Positions 31,082-44,400 of a DNA stretch of 64,000 nt are shown one piece after another. The stretch is taken from assembly GCF_963576675.1 (NCBI RefSeq), contig NC_088916.1, positions 23,039,501 to 23,103,500 on the forward strand. Reading direction: 5' to 3'. Both the position numbers and the translations under genes were made by a program. Origin of the DNA: Euphorbia lathyris (taxonomy: Eukaryota; Streptophyta; Magnoliopsida; Malpighiales; Euphorbiaceae). Under the pieces are notes generated by a model, which saw only the letters and a program-made list of their open reading frames with translations, was not told the DNA's origin and did no database searches. Each line of letters begins with the position of its first letter. The stretch's first letter is position 1.

Positions 31082-34000
31082 CTATTTCTTGGGTTTGGTT
31101 TGGGCAGTTCGTTGTTGCTGAGTGTGGGTGCTCGGGTCAGCAGAAGTTGAACCAGGCTTCTGCTGAGTTCCGGCAGCTGAATGCTTAGATATTTCCCCCG
31201 TTTTCTGCTAAGTTTGTTCTTTCTCCCCCGTTTTGCCAGCATCATTAGATGGAGGAGAAGGAGCATAGAAGGTCCCCTGTTGAACAGCACGAGTCAGTTT
31301 CGAGGAATACAGTTGGAGTTGACTCGTACTCTCTCATAGACCTTGGAAGACTTGCATGCCATCGGCCATACTTGAAGCGGGGATTTTAATGTTGGCACTG
31401 AGCATACTGAGTAAATACTCTTGAGATTTCCCGATCTAAGTAATCGATTCTATCATCCGGGCATAGGATTGATTATACATCCTGAGCAGTGCAGTATCGT
31501 ATGTCTGGCGCTGAGCATTTGTGTGCCGGACTTGCGCAAGTGTGGATTGCATGCATTGCAGAATCTCATTGGTCTTGACCTGGTCAGTGTCCATTTCCTC
31601 TTTGCTAAGGTTGAGTAGGCGAATGGCTTCACCAATCTGTTCGATGGAGCACTGAGAGGAGGAAGAGATAAGGTCACGAGCTCCAGTCAGCTTAGAGGTC
31701 AGCTGGGAGAAGAGTTGAGTAACCTCAGCAGAGGTTGCATATGTTGAGTTCACAGTTGATAAGGTATTGAGTTGACCTTGGATGGAGTTTATATGATTGA
31801 CCATCATCAGTTGGAGTTCAGCCAGCTTCACTATGGACTCTTGCTTGGGATGTTGAGAGACGAAAGATGTCATGACACTCATCAATTCTTTGAGACCCTT
31901 AAGTTCGGTCAGAAGCTGAGTGACAGAGGATATTTGGGTTGGCTCAGCAGGAACAGACCCAGCAGCATCGGAGTGAGTTTGATGAATATCTTGAAATAGA
32001 GCTTGAGCTGAGTCAATGATTTTTCTTCCAGACTCAGAAGCAGTCAAATAAGCATAGGAATCATCGATCTTTTGCTCAGGGGCCGGAATCTTGTCAGCAC
32101 TAGATGGAGGAGGTGTTTGGTGATAGGAAGTGGAGGTGCCAGCTTGGTCAGCAGCTGCACTGTTATTCAGGTCAGCAGCAGGGGCTGACTGATTTTCTTT
32201 CTGCTTTATAGGAGTAGGAAGAGGTGGATCAGCAGAGTTATTAACCTGCTCAGTGTCAGTCTGAGGTTGAGGCAACTCAGAACTGTCTTGAGCAGGAGTT
32301 TCCTTTGCTAGCTCGTTGGGTTGAGTAGCATGGACTTCGAGCACTTGCTCAGTGGAAGGATGAGCAGAAGTGTCGGCAGAAGTTGGACCTTTAGGGACTA
32401 TTGGGTTGGTTTGTTCCTCAGCTCGAGAAACAGAGGCTTGTTTTTCCTTGATTTGGTCTGGAGTTGGCTCAGTGACATTGGTAAAGAACTGTAACTGAAG
32501 CCCGGTTAAGTCTGTGATTGGATCTCTGAGCGGGGAGTCATCCAACAAATTGATGATGTTGGGTTTTTGGGCTTTGTGTTTGAAACGCTTGTCTGTACCG
32601 ACCTTGTTGGTTTGAGGTGAGAGATCAGCAGCAATAGAATCAAGGGACTCAGAAGAAGAATTGAGTCCAAGGTCAGCATCAAGGCCTTCCACAACCTTGT
32701 CCTTCACTGGTGACTCAGTGGAGTTCTCAGCTTGCTCAGCATCAACTGGTTTACTTTGCTCAGTGTGACCCATCACGTCAGCTTGAGGCTGATCCTCAGT
32801 GTAGCCTTGTTCTTCCTCCTGGCCAGAGGGAATTTTTTCCAGATCAATCTCTTGACTCCGCACGAAGTGTGATTCCTTTCTAATCATGAAGTCAAGTGGG
32901 TTAGCATCTAGCAGCTTCAACCCTGAGGTTTTATTCCTCTTCAGAGGCTGATCAGGTGTTTCCTCACTTTCTTCCTCAGGCTCATCTTGCCTTTTCTGTT
33001 TCTCAGCTGACTTAGGTTCTTCTTGAGTTTGCTCAGCAGCTTTCTTTGCACTAGATATAATCATGAGCTTTCTTGGAGCTGAGTTTATGTCTTTGGTTGA
33101 GGTTTGGTCAGCTTTCCTCTTTTTGTCCTGCCTAGTGCGCTCAGCAGGTTCCCTTTCAACCACAACTTTCTTCCCTTTCTTGGTCAGCGCATCCTGTGTA
33201 GCTTCAACCATATTATCCCCTTCAACCATATTATCCCTTTCCATATCTTCCTCAGCAGCTTCTTCTTCAACCATAGTCCCCTTTCCTTTCTTGGGTTTTA
33301 TCGGTTGGTTGTAGGTTAAGCCGAACAGCACTACGGCGGTGATTTCCGTACCTAAAATCTCAATCTCCTCTACTATACTGACCTTGTGATCCTGGAGTAT
33401 CTTTGTGATGAGAGAACCCATCCTGAGAGTCCCGGTACTGCGTTGGAAAGCACCGATGAGAAAAACGGGCATATTGAGCGGCTTGTAGTTCAGCATGTGC
33501 CAGATAAAGCACTGCTCAAAATTTAAAGCCGAGGAGGACGCGTTGATCTTGGGGAACAGGAAGTTGGTTAGTATATAATGGGCCATTTTCTGGGGCTGAC
33601 CCATGCAGGTACTAGCAATCTCTCCTTTGTGGTTCTTTGGTTTACAGAACTCAACAGGGTAATCAATGCGCGTGTAGTCGTTCGTGCATCTGAGTTCTGA
33701 TCCTTTGGCCGTCAGTTTTAACAGTTTAGCAAGATAGGACGGAGTGATGGTGATGTCCTTGTTTTTTACCTTGGTGACTAAGTGGTCAACATCATCTTCG
33801 GCAACTCTGAGGTTCATGTAGAATTCCCTCACTAACTGTGGATACGTGGTACCGGGGAGAGAGAAGAGTTCGGTCCAGCTGTTTTTGGAGATCCACTCGC
33901 AAAAAGGTTTCTCAGCTTCTACGAATCCTTTGGAGAACCAACGGGATCGGAAGATTTTAAGATTTTTGACGTTTTTGTAAACAGGGAGGAAGACCTTTTC

Positions 34001-34231
34001 CTTAGGTTGCTTGTTCTTTTTCTCCTTCTTCTTTCTTGACGGAGTTGCTTGGTCAGCTTGAGGGTTTTTATGAGCCATGCTGACCTTAGGAATAGATTGG
34101 TCATGCTGACCTTGTTCTTGAGACTCAGTGGAAGTCTCTTCATAGTCCTGCTCAGCAGGAGACGGAGGGTTCAGATCGGAGCGATTGTTGTCGTAATCGC
34201 CGCTGGAGTTGTTCTGAGAATCGCTAGACAT
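31082..34231 (-). pseudogene. C2 extra ORF at the envelope-like position
   Basis: Open for 931 codons from ATG 34231 to TAG 31436. The same phase, aligned with C1, continues to TAG 31082 with two further stops on the way (about 31340 and 31207), so about 1049 residues in the parent. Layout: acidic head with a Lys-rich patch (to residue about 80); conserved globular block, residues about 90-310 (RWFSKGF, EFYMNL, HYILTNFLFPK, FIWHMLNYKPLN), resembling the 'putative plant transposon protein' family; Lys/Glu-rich low-complexity middle with nuclear-localisation-like clusters; helical C terminus from about 760. No membrane helix or signal peptide seen. It is syntenic with the envelope-like ORF of other Sireviruses but does not look like one. 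Function unknown. Confidence 0.8.
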
Positions 34232-34734
34232 TTCTTGAGAATTTGAGAGATGTAGAAGATTTGGGATTTTAGAGAGAGAAATCGAATGCCAAAGATTTCA
34301 AGTGTAAAGAGAAATTAGTGGGAAATCGTCCACTATTTATAGTCGTTTTGAGTTATTCTGATAGGTCGGAATGGCAGTTTCTCCTCGAGTTGATCAATCG
34401 ACCGTTATCTCTGGCGTTAATGACACATTCGGCGCATGGTTTTCTAATTATTGCGCTTACGTCATCCTAGGTGGCTACTTAAATGCGCGTGCTAGCATTA
34501 ATTATGCAAGTGGCTATACTCAGTATCTAGAATACTAAACATTTTGGAGTTTTGAGTGCTCAGTTTTACGTAGAAGGGATTTTAGCATGCTTAGTAACTC
34601 AGCTCATAGTAATCACACAGTATGTATGTCTACTCAGCATAAGGTGATTTTATATCATTCATGTTAGCTCAGCATATCATGCACTAATCACTCAGCATGT
34701 TATAATCACTCAACATTCATTTAGCACAGAAAAC
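34232..34734 (-). promoter_or_regulatory. C2 spacer with internal promoter-like region
   Basis: Between pol end and extra-ORF start on the minus strand. TATAAATAG at complement 34333-34341, about 102 bases from the ATG; TGACGTAAGCGCAA at complement 34451-34464. The pol-proximal part is dense in CTGAGT/ACTCAG words, as in C1. Confidence 0.6.
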
Positions 34735-37700
34735 TTATTGAAGAGGATTAGACATACCGATAGCTTCCCTTAGTATGTTAAATTGCTCATGAGCCAAAGG
34801 ATTCATAAAGATATCCGCAAGCTGTTCATCTGTTGGAACATAGGTCAGCTTGATCTCACCTTTGAGTACATGGTCTCTGATGAAGTGATGCCTAATGCTG
34901 ACGTGCTTCATCCTGCTGTGTTGGATTGGATTTTTGGATAAGTCAATGGCACTTTTGTTGTCGCATTTGACTTCGATTGTTTTTGTTTGCACTCCATAAT
35001 CCTCTAGCGGTTGCTTAATCCATAGGACTTGTGCCACACAGCTTCCAGCAGCAATGTACTCAGCTTCAGTTGTTGACAGGGCCACTGACAATTGCTTCTT
35101 ACTGAACCAAGACACTAGACAGCTTCCGAGGAAGTGACATCCTCCTGAGGTGCTTTTACGCTCCATCTTGTCTCGTCCATAGTCAGCGTCAGTGTATCCA
35201 GTGAGTGTGAAGTCATTTGTATTTGGATACCATAAATCTGCATTAACTGAGCTCTGCAAATATATAAAAATTCTTTTCACAGCTATATAGTGAGATTCCC
35301 TAGGGTCAGCTTGATATCTCGCACAATAACATACTGAGTACTGAATGTCTGGCCTACTAGCGGTTAGATAAAGTAGAGAGCCAATCATACCTCGATATAA
35401 CTTGCTGTCTACTGACTTACCTTTCTCATCAGCACAAAGCACAGTGTCAGTACCCATTGGGGTAGATATGGGCTTACATTCTTCCATATCAAACTTCTTC
35501 AATATTTCTTTGGCATACTTGGTCTGACTAATGAAGATACCGTTCATTCCTTGCTTAATTTGAAGTCCAATGAAGAAGTTGAGTTCGCCCATCATTGACA
35601 TCTCAAACTCAGTTTGCATCTGTTTGCTAAATTCCTTGCACATAGATTCATTAGTAGCACCAAAGATAATATCATCTACGTATATTTGTGCCAGCATGGT
35701 ATCTTTACCCTTTTTCTTAATGAATAAGGTTGTGTCAGCTTTACCTCTGACATAGTTCCTGGTCAGCAGGAAACTAGTCAACCTTTCGTACCAAGCACAT
35801 GGTGCTTGTTTCAGGCCGTACAGGGCCTTTTTGAGTTTATAAACATGGTTTGGAAATTTTGGATCTTCAAACCCTGGAGGCTGACTAACATATACCTCTT
35901 CGTTTATACCTCCATTAAGAAATGCACTCTTGACATCCATTTGGAATAGTTTAAAGTTCATGCAGCTAGCATATGCACACAATATTCTTACCTCTAACCT
36001 AGCTACGGGTGCAAAGGTCTCACCATAGTCAATGCCTTCTTGCTGACTGTAGCCCTGAGCTACGAGTCTGGCTTTGTTCCTGACTACATTACCTTGTTCA
36101 TCTAGCTTATTTCGAAAGACCCATTTAGTTCCTATGGTCTTTTGATTCCTAGGTTTTGGCACTAAATCTCATACCTCATTTCTCTTGAATTGATCAAGCT
36201 CTTCTTGCATCGCATTGATCCAGAATTTGTCGTGCTTAGCTTCGGTGAAATTCTTTGGTTCATGGACTGAGACGAACGCAACATTACTGAGATATCTCCT
36301 GAGTTGATTTCTGGTCATCAGGGTGTTCTCAATAGCATCAAGAATGGACTTTTCTGAATGTCCTCTTGGAATTTTGATCTCTTTGGGCAGTGTTGAGTTT
36401 TCAGGAGCAGGTGTTTCAACAATCTCTGCAGTTTTAGATTGGCCAGCAAAGGTAATTTCAGGTTCGTTTTTACCTTTGGTCAGCCCGTGTGGTAATGACT
36501 CAGCGGCTCCATTTTGGTCAGCAGAAGATGAGCATGGGTCATCTTCGGTAGGCTGGATTATCTTCCCTACAGGGTCAGTTTCATCGAACTCAATATGAAC
36601 AGACTCTTCTACGACCTGAGTTCGTTTATTGAACACCCTATATGTTTTACTGTTAGTTGAGTACCCTAGAAAGATCGCTTCGTCAGCTTTAGAGTCAAAC
36701 TTGGCAAGGTTGTCTTTCGTATTGAGTATAAAACATTTATAACCAAAGGCACGAAAATATCCAATGTTGGGTTTTCGTCCTTTTCAAAGTTCATAGGGGG
36801 TTTTCTTAAGTATAGGTCTAACTAAAGCCCTATTGAGTATATAGCACGCTGTGTTGACAGCTTCACTCCAGAAATACTTTGGAAGCCTATTCTCACTCAG
36901 CATTGTCCTAGCTATTTCGACTAAGGTTCTGTTCTTCCTCTCAACTACCCCATTTTGTTGAGGAGTTCTAGGAGCAGAAAAATTGTGGTCAATGCCGCTG
37001 ACTTCACAGAATTCATCAAACTGTTGGTTTTTGAATTCTCCGCCATTATCACTTCGGATGTGAGCTAATTTTAAGTCTTTATCATTTTCAAGTTTTCTAA
37101 TCAGTGTTGAAAACATCTCAAAGGCTTCATCCTTGCTACTCAACAAGATGACCCAAGTATACCGAGAGAAATCATCTACAATGACCAAGGAAAATCTCTT
37201 ACCGCCCAAGCTGAGTGGCTGGACAGGTCCGAAAAGATCCAAGTGTAGTAATTCCAATGGACGCTTGGTTGAGACAATATTTTTACTTTGAAAAGACTTT
37301 TTGGTTTGTTTACCTTGCTGACAAGCATTGCATAATTGATCTTTCTCAAATCTAAGTTTGGGCAAACCCTCAACTAATTGCTTTCTTGCTAATTTGGCAA
37401 GGAGGTCCATGCTTACATGACCAAGTCTCCTATGCCATAGCCAGGAATTATCTTCCTTTGATACTAAGCATATATTTTTTGAAAACTTCTTTTCTAAACT
37501 CAGCATGAAGACATTGTCAACACGAGGGGCAGTTAAAATCAAATCATTTGTTTTTCCCTCGAGTATCCGACACTCAGTGGCATCAAATACAACCTTTCTA
37601 CCGCTGTCACACAGCTGAGCCATGCTCAATAGGTTATATTTGAGACCCCTGACTAGGGAGACTGACTCAATAGTAGGATTTCCTCCGATAGTACCTGATC

Positions 37701-37866
37701 CTACTATCTTACCCTTTTTATTGTCTCCAAAACTTACATTTCCACCTCGTTTATGCACAAGTGTGATGAACTGAGTTTCATCACCAGTCATATGCCTCGA
37801 GCATGCGCTGTCAATGTACCATAGCTTTGACTTCTCCGCGCACCTCAGGCTCACCTGCAATTTAAA
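34735..37866 (-). pseudogene. pol: C2 pol (two internal stops)
   Basis: All in one phase. Protease DSACSRHM near 37800; zinc finger and integrase core to about 36850; reverse transcriptase with YVDD at complement 35671-35682; RNase H; stop at 34735. Two nonsense codons: TGA at 36784-36786 and TGA at 36166-36168, each where C1 has TGG. Otherwise open. Between integrase and reverse transcriptase there is a variable acidic linker (about 36640-36330). Phase is shared with gag, so gag and pol are separated only by the gag TAG. Confidence 0.92.
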
Positions 37867-39609
37867 CTATTCATCTTTAGGTACCCAATTCTTTTTGGGT
37901 CCTCGTTGGTTAGCATGAAAAGGTGAAGCATCATATTTTATTTTGTGACGACATACATTTATGGTGTGGCCATCTTTACCACAATAGTCACAAAAAATTA
38001 CCCTTTGAGGGTATTTCCTCTTTTGGTCAGCACGATGGTGCTGAGCATACCAACACACATTTATAGTGTATCCTCTTTTTCCACAACAGTCACACTGACT
38101 GTTCTGCTGAGTGTACTGTCTATGCTGACCAGTACCTTGATACTCAGCATTTGGATAGAACCTTTTCTTAGCCAATGTACTCAGCTGGTTCTGTATAGAT
38201 GTGATGTCCTTTCTCAGCTTCTTAGAGTCTGATTGGACTTCCGAGACAAACTGATGCATGATTTTTAGATTTTCATCTTGCCTGGTGTTGTCTTGAAGCA
38301 GATGTCGGAGGTTACTCAGTTTGACCTCTTTAATCTCATCACATCGCCTGTTGAGTGCTCTTATTTTCTTATTACACTTTTTTGTTTGTTTATAGAGATC
38401 ACTCAGGGCATTAACCATTTCATTTCTGAGCAGAAGAAGAGATGTTACCTCATTGGAGTGTTCCTCTTGGTCAGATCCATCTGAGAGGTCAGTTTGCTCA
38501 AAACGGCAGTGGTCAGCAGATTCGTCAGCCATGAAACATATGTTTGCTGACTCAGTGGCATCAGCTTTTGATGAGGTTGACTCATCACTATCGCTCCATG
38601 TTGCCACTATTACTTTTTTGCTACCTTTCTTTTCTTTCTTCAGAGTGGGACAGCTTGATTTAATGTGCCCAGTTTGATGGCATTCAAAGCAAGTGACAGG
38701 CTTTGAGCTGTCCTTCTTGTATCTGCTGTCGCTGGACTCAGCTTTGTATTTATCGCTTATTCTGAATGGCCTTTTGTTGTTCTTGTCATTCTTTCTGAAC
38801 AGCTTCTTCATCTTTCTGGTGAACATGGCCATCTCCTCATCATCTGATGAGTCAGCTTCTGTTGAGTTAGCTTTCATGACAAGAGATTTTTGCTCCTTGT
38901 CCTCTGACTTTTCTTTAGCTTCAAAATTCTTCATGGAGATCTCGTAAGTCAGCAGAGATCCTATTAGCTCATCATATTTGTATGTGGTCAGGTCCTGAGC
39001 TTCTTCCACATCTGTCTTCTTAGCTTGCCAGCTCTTGGGGAGACTTCTTAAGATTTTCTTCACTTGTTCTTCTTCTGTGAAGTTCTTGTCGAGTCTCTTA
39101 AGCTCATTTATGATATTGGTGAACCTTGAGTTCATCTCAGAGATGTCTTCATTCTCGTTCATCTCAAACAGCTCATATAGTATGATGTGTTGATTCACCT
39201 AGGACTCCTTGACCTTGCTGGTTCTTTTATAGGTCACCTCCAGCTTCTTCCAGATTTCCTGTGCTGACTCACAACCTGAAATTTTGTTGTACTCTGCAGC
39301 ATCTAACGCACAGTGAAGCATATTGATAGTCGAAGCATTATTTTGCAATTTTTTAAGGTCATCCTCTGACCACTTAGACTCACTCTTGATAGACTTTACT
39401 CCATCAACAATTTCATAGGGAACAAACGGGCCTTGGACTATAGCCAGCCATGCACTCATGTTTGTTGCCTGAATGAAGTTTTTCATTCTGTTTTTCCAAA
39501 ATGTATAGTTTGACTCGAAAAACAGAGGAGGCCGACTAATTGATAATCCCTCAGGGAGTATCTGTGTTGTCTGATTTCCTGGAAGGAAACGAGTGATGTT
39601 CTCAGCCAT
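37867..39609 (-). pseudogene. gag: C2 gag (one internal stop)
   Basis: ATG at 39609 (MAENITRF...), one stop TAG at 39199-39201, then open to TAG 37867-37869. Copia Gag with UBN2-like N-terminal domain, zinc knuckle CFECHQTGHIKSSC near 38690, and two further Cys/His knuckles near the C terminus (CDCCGKRGY..., CDYCGKDGH...). The terminal TAG is aligned with the one in C1 and is followed by a CAG/GTGAGC donor-like site. Confidence 0.9.
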
Positions 39610-39658
39610 TTACAGGGATCAGCTCAAGATAGTTTTATCTTGAATAGTGAGCTACTGT

Positions 39659-39670
39659 GCTCTGATACCA
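39659..39670 (-). other. C2 primer-binding site (initiator Met tRNA type)
   Basis: GCTCTGATACCA on +, the complement of TGGTATCAGAGC, two bases inside the 5' LTR. Confidence 0.95.
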
Positions 39671-39672
39671 CT

Positions 39673-41098
39673 TGTTGGTCCCGTGTAATGTAATAGGATT
39701 AGTTCCAAGGGGGGGGGGGTAGGAACTAATATAACTTTTTCGCTTAATTATGCTGACTTAATTACATGTTTAAATAACTTCACTCAGTTTTGGTCAGCAA
39801 GGCTGAGCGTGATGTAAGACAGCTTTAGTCAGAGGCTGACTAGAACTGTTTCACTTGTGAGTTGGGAAATAACACTTAAGGTCAGCTTCCAACTTAGCAC
39901 TCTGATTACTCAGCGTCGGCTTATACAAATTATATACTGAGTAATTTAAGCAAGAAACACATACATATATATCAAGAGAAGGGTTAGAGATTACTCAGCA
40001 GTCTTATCCTGGTTCGGCCTCACCGCCTACGTCCAGTCCCCAGAATCCTTCCGGGCTTTTTCAATCCACTACTGAGCTCTTTAAAGGTAGAGCACAAACC
40101 GTTTACAAAGCAATTGAGTATGCAAGAGTGCCGTCCTCTATTCGTCTACTCAATCCTACTGAGCGTTATAACCAAACACTCAGATTTTCTCTACCGCTGA
40201 GTACTAAAACCGAGTACTCAGCTTCACTCTCTCAACCTTTACAATTGATACAAGATTTGTTCTCTCTAAACGAAGAACACTTTAGATGAATACAAATTCA
40301 CTCTAGACTTTTACACAGAGATTGGATTTGGGTGTAAGAACTTGCTTTTTCTATTTAGAGAGCTTCTATTTTGGATTTTCACTCTTGTGAAGATTTGCTT
40401 TTCTGTCTGTGCTTTCTTGTATTTCGGCAAAGGATCCAAGTGATGAACTTGTCCTTTTATAGCAATTTCTGAAGCTCCAATGATTTGAATTCGAACATAT
40501 CCGTTGAATTCAAACGGTCTTCTTTCATCATTGATAGGTCAGCGTTCAGTAATTGTAGGCCAATCCTATCGTCTGAATTTAGTAGGTGCCAGGCTTGCCA
40601 GTTTCATCTTTTTGCGCCAGGTTTGTCTTCTTGCCAAACGCCAGGTGATCCATGCGTCTTGAAAAGGTCTCTTGGTGTAATTCTGAGGCTTCTAAATTGG
40701 TGCAGACCTTTGTCGGACTTTGTCTTCTAGTCAACGGATCATTGGTGCTGTCCTGACGAACACTCAGCTTGACTTAATTGACATTGCCTTTTAAGATCTC
40801 ATTTGACGAGGCTGAGTTACGTTCTACTCAGCTTCTTCAGTCAACTTCGTCTTCAAGCGTTTATTCTGAAGAAGACTTTTCTTTTATGATGCTGAGTTGT
40901 GTTCTACTCAGCTTCTGTGGCTCATGCTGACTTCGTTCTGTCTTACTTTTTATTCCTGTTCTTATTTATTAATATACTCAACATTGAACAAACACATTAG
41001 TACAATTAAATCAAAGCACTTAAATTTAATTGTCTTAATCATGAGATTAACTTAAATAATTTTGTCAAATCAAAATCATGTGGAAATGTGTTTCAACA
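39673..41098 (-). repeat. C2 5' LTR (1426 bp)
   Basis: On the minus strand TGTTGAAAC...GGGACCAACA. TATA box TATAAAAG at complement 40454-40461. A run of ten or more G at about 39709 on + is polymorphic-looking. Confidence 0.94.
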
Positions 41099-41973
41099 AG
41101 TACCACCAACTTGTGATATTTTTAGGATTTGAAAGAGTTTAGGTCTAGAAAAGAAAAGAAAAGTCTAGAATTAAATTAATTGAAGATTTTATAACTATTG
41201 CTATTCTAGAAACCTCATTCCACTGACATAATACTAGCATATATAGGTTTGGGCTATTTTCGATAATGTAGGGTTAAAATTGATCTTGCTTAAAAACATC
41301 AGGGTTAACTTTGCACCATTCATATGTTAAGGTTAAATTTGCGCTTCATTTAAAATGTTTGTAACTAAACTATCATTTTTATTTCCACAAAATATATTTT
41401 CTTCTTTAACATTATTTCTAGTTTTATACATGATTACCAAAAGAACAATGTTTGTTGCGTTCAATAAATTTTTATTTTAATTTTTTTATTTGGATTGTTT
41501 TTATTAATTTATATGATACATTTTTTTATTTTATAATTTTTTATTGATTAATTTAAAACATGTCAATATTAGACATTTTAAATACTAACATCAATAGTTC
41601 AATATAATTTTAACAAACACTAATAATTAAACACCTAATAGCAACAACAAACAACTTACTGCAACCGCAAACATTTAACAACAATAACAACAACTATTAG
41701 TTAACATCTAAACCAAACATGCCCTTAATAACTGCTACCAAAGGTTGGATTGAGTGGTTAAGGGTCGTTTAAGCTATATCTCACGTCTGAGTCCTAGCGT
41801 ACACAAAAAGCTTTAATTGGGTAAGGATCCACCTATAGAGTGCCTAACGAGTCTCGAACTAAAAAATCTGACAAACTACAAAAATAATTAATAGCTGCTA
41901 GAAATAGCTAACGAAAACAACTATAAAAAAAACAATTAATAATTGCTAGAAATAGCCAACAACAACCATTATA
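41099..41973. other. AT-rich intergenic DNA with a possible SINE remnant
   Basis: No ORF. At about 41740-41800 a tRNA-like A box (TGGATTGAGTGG) and a weak B box (GTCTGAGTCCTAG) suggest a decayed SINE or tRNA-derived sequence; low certainty. The rest is simple AT-rich DNA. Confidence 0.35.
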
Positions 41974-42899
41974 AGGGTAAATTTCACACATGGTGTACAA
42001 CCTTTACCCTAAATCACACTTTGGTGTACCAACTTCATTTTATCTCACTAATATGTACCAACTTAGATGTGACCTCCTAATGTGGTGTACGGCCGGTAAA
42101 AATGACCAGTCAACGCCAGTCAACGTGCCACATCACCCTTATTTCGAATCCTGAATTAAAAAACGTGGGACCCATGGATGTGTAAAGACTAATTTGCCCC
42201 TCTTTGGTTTTCCCTCCTAATTAATTGCTGGCTCATTTACCCATACTTGTCTCTTCGTTTCCTAGTTGTACTTTCAACTGAAAAGGTTCTCAAACGACGC
42301 CATTATCGATTTATATTATGAATTCCCTTCATTTCCATTGTTGATTCAAACTGATACGAACCCTAAGAAAAGATAGAAGAGATTTCTGGGGAAACAAAAC
42401 GAAACCCAAAGTTGATCGTTTGAGAAATCAAGTTCAGTGTCTTCGAAGAACGGTGATTATAGAATCGAAGAATCGAACCCTAAGTTGAAGAACAGTGAAG
42501 AATGGAACCCTAAGTTGTTCACAATACATGTAGAAGTAAAGTTGTCTATAGTCGAAGAACTCAGTGGTAAGGTCCTTACTTTATTCACATCCATCGATCG
42601 AAAATTTGTAGCTTTCTCTCTCAGACTACTACACCCATATCATTTGAGTACTAGGCTTTATCTTTCTATCTCAAGCAAGTTCCTTTTTTGTTTTCTAACA
42701 AGTTGAAGATGACATGAGCACTTTTTTGTTGCATGCGATACTGATCTTTTGGGTTACTTTATGCAGTGGATTCCACTTCGTACGGTCCACCGAGATTTAA
42801 GGAATTCGTGATACACTGGACGCAGAATCTGCCATGTCAAAGCCATGTAAGTAGTTGTTATTAAATGTTATAGCTTGCGATGCTCACATATTTTGATAT

Positions 42900-43403
42900 A
42901 TATTATGTATGTATGTATATATTTATTGTTTACTGAGTTTATTGAGTGTTGTGGTGTTAATGGCTTAAAGTTTATGTTATCTATTGTTTACTGAGTTTAT
43001 GTTATCTATCTTTAGGTGGCTTAAAGTATACATTTTTTGTTCACTGAGTTTATTTATTGTTCATGGCTTAAATTTTATGTTATCTATTGGTAATTGCCAT
43101 GTTATATATTGGGTATTGCTTGTTTACTCAGTCTATTGGTTATTGCAAAGTGTTCATGGCTTAAATTCCATGTTATCTATTTGTAATTGCCATGTTATCT
43201 CTATTGGTTATTAACATTATTATCTATTGGTAATTTGCATGTTATCTCTATTGGTTATTAACATTGTTATCTACTGCTTCTTGCTATGTTATCTATTGGT
43301 TATTAACATTGTTATCTACTGCTTATTGCCATGTTATCTCTATTGGTTATTAACATTGTTTGGCCGGAAATCTTACATTATATATTTGTGTATTTAATTG
43401 TAG
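42900..43403 (+). repeat. MULE intron 1 with short degenerate repeats
   Basis: Repeated words such as TGTTATCTATTGG and GGTTATTAACATTG across about 42960-43370. Non-coding intron DNA. Confidence 0.55.
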
Positions 43404-44054
43404 ATCCCGAAGATGGATACTTTGCCATTATGTTGAATTATGATGGCAGTTGGACTAAACATGGATATCTTGATGGTGATATGTACATCTGGGAATATTG
43501 CCACTGGGACACTCTGTCTTTGGTGGGTATTGTTGCTAAGGTAGTTAGTTTGGGATGCACAGGAGTCTATCAGTATTATTGGATGTCGTATGACGAATTA
43601 TGGCCTGATGGGTTAAAGCATATAGCCAGTGATGAGGATTGTTACGAGCTAGCTTTAGCTGGTGTTGAGTGTGGGGAGATTCACATATATGTGAAGCAAG
43701 TGACTGAAGAAGACATGTATGAGATCTCTGAAGAAGACGAAGATGAATTTATTCCAAGTTCAGTTGTATTAGAAGAGATTGATGAGGATGTTGAAGTACC
43801 TGTTTGTAAGAAAACAATTACTGGGAGGAATCTGTATATGCTTGAGTATAACAAGGAATGGAATGAAGAAGTAGAACCTACAGTTGGAGTAAACAAGGAA
43901 CCCAATGATGAAGCAACTGCTCCAAGTGGACATGATGCGTCAATTGCTGAAATACACGATGCAACGGTTGAGGAAGCTACCTATGTGGGTGTAGATGATG
44001 CCCCCAATGATTGGGAAGATGATCATGAAGAGCAAACTACTTATGCAGGGGATG

Positions 44055-44400
44055 ATGTAGCTGGGTATGATGAAGCTGGGCATGATGCAGCTGCTGCTGT
44101 GGAAGGTGACAATGCAAGGGCTTAGGAAGATGGTCATGATGCAAGGGCTCAAGAAGATGAGCATAAAGAGCAAACCACTTATGCAGGGGATGATGAAGCT
44201 GGGTATGATGAAGCTGGGGATACTACTGCTGCTGTGGAAGGTGACAATGCAAGGGCTCAGGAAGATGGTCATGATGCAGCTGCTGCTGTTGAAGGTGAGA
44301 ATGCAAGGGCTCAGGAAGATGGTCATGATGCAGCTGCTGCTGTGGAAGGTGACAATGCAAGGGCGCCAGAAGATGGGCATGATGCATCTGCTACTGTGGA
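44055..44400 (+). repeat. Tandem coding repeats in the MULE transposase
   Basis: About six copies of a 48-66-bp unit encoding HDA(A)nVEGDNARAQEDG-like acidic peptide. The nonsense codon at 44123 lies in one copy where the others have CAG. Confidence 0.85.

Larger units (their letters stand above)
29465..41098 (-). mobile_element. Sirevirus-type Ty1/copia retrotransposon C2 (minus strand)
   Basis: Nearly full-length relative of C1 in opposite orientation: 5' LTR 39673-41098, primer site, gag, pol, spacer with promoter, extra ORF, 3' untranslated region, 3' LTR 29465-30581. The 3' LTR lacks its terminal ~310 bases (the 39673-39990 equivalent) and abuts the exact C1 terminus, as expected if C1 inserted into it. 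Far fewer lesions than C1. Confidence 0.93.
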
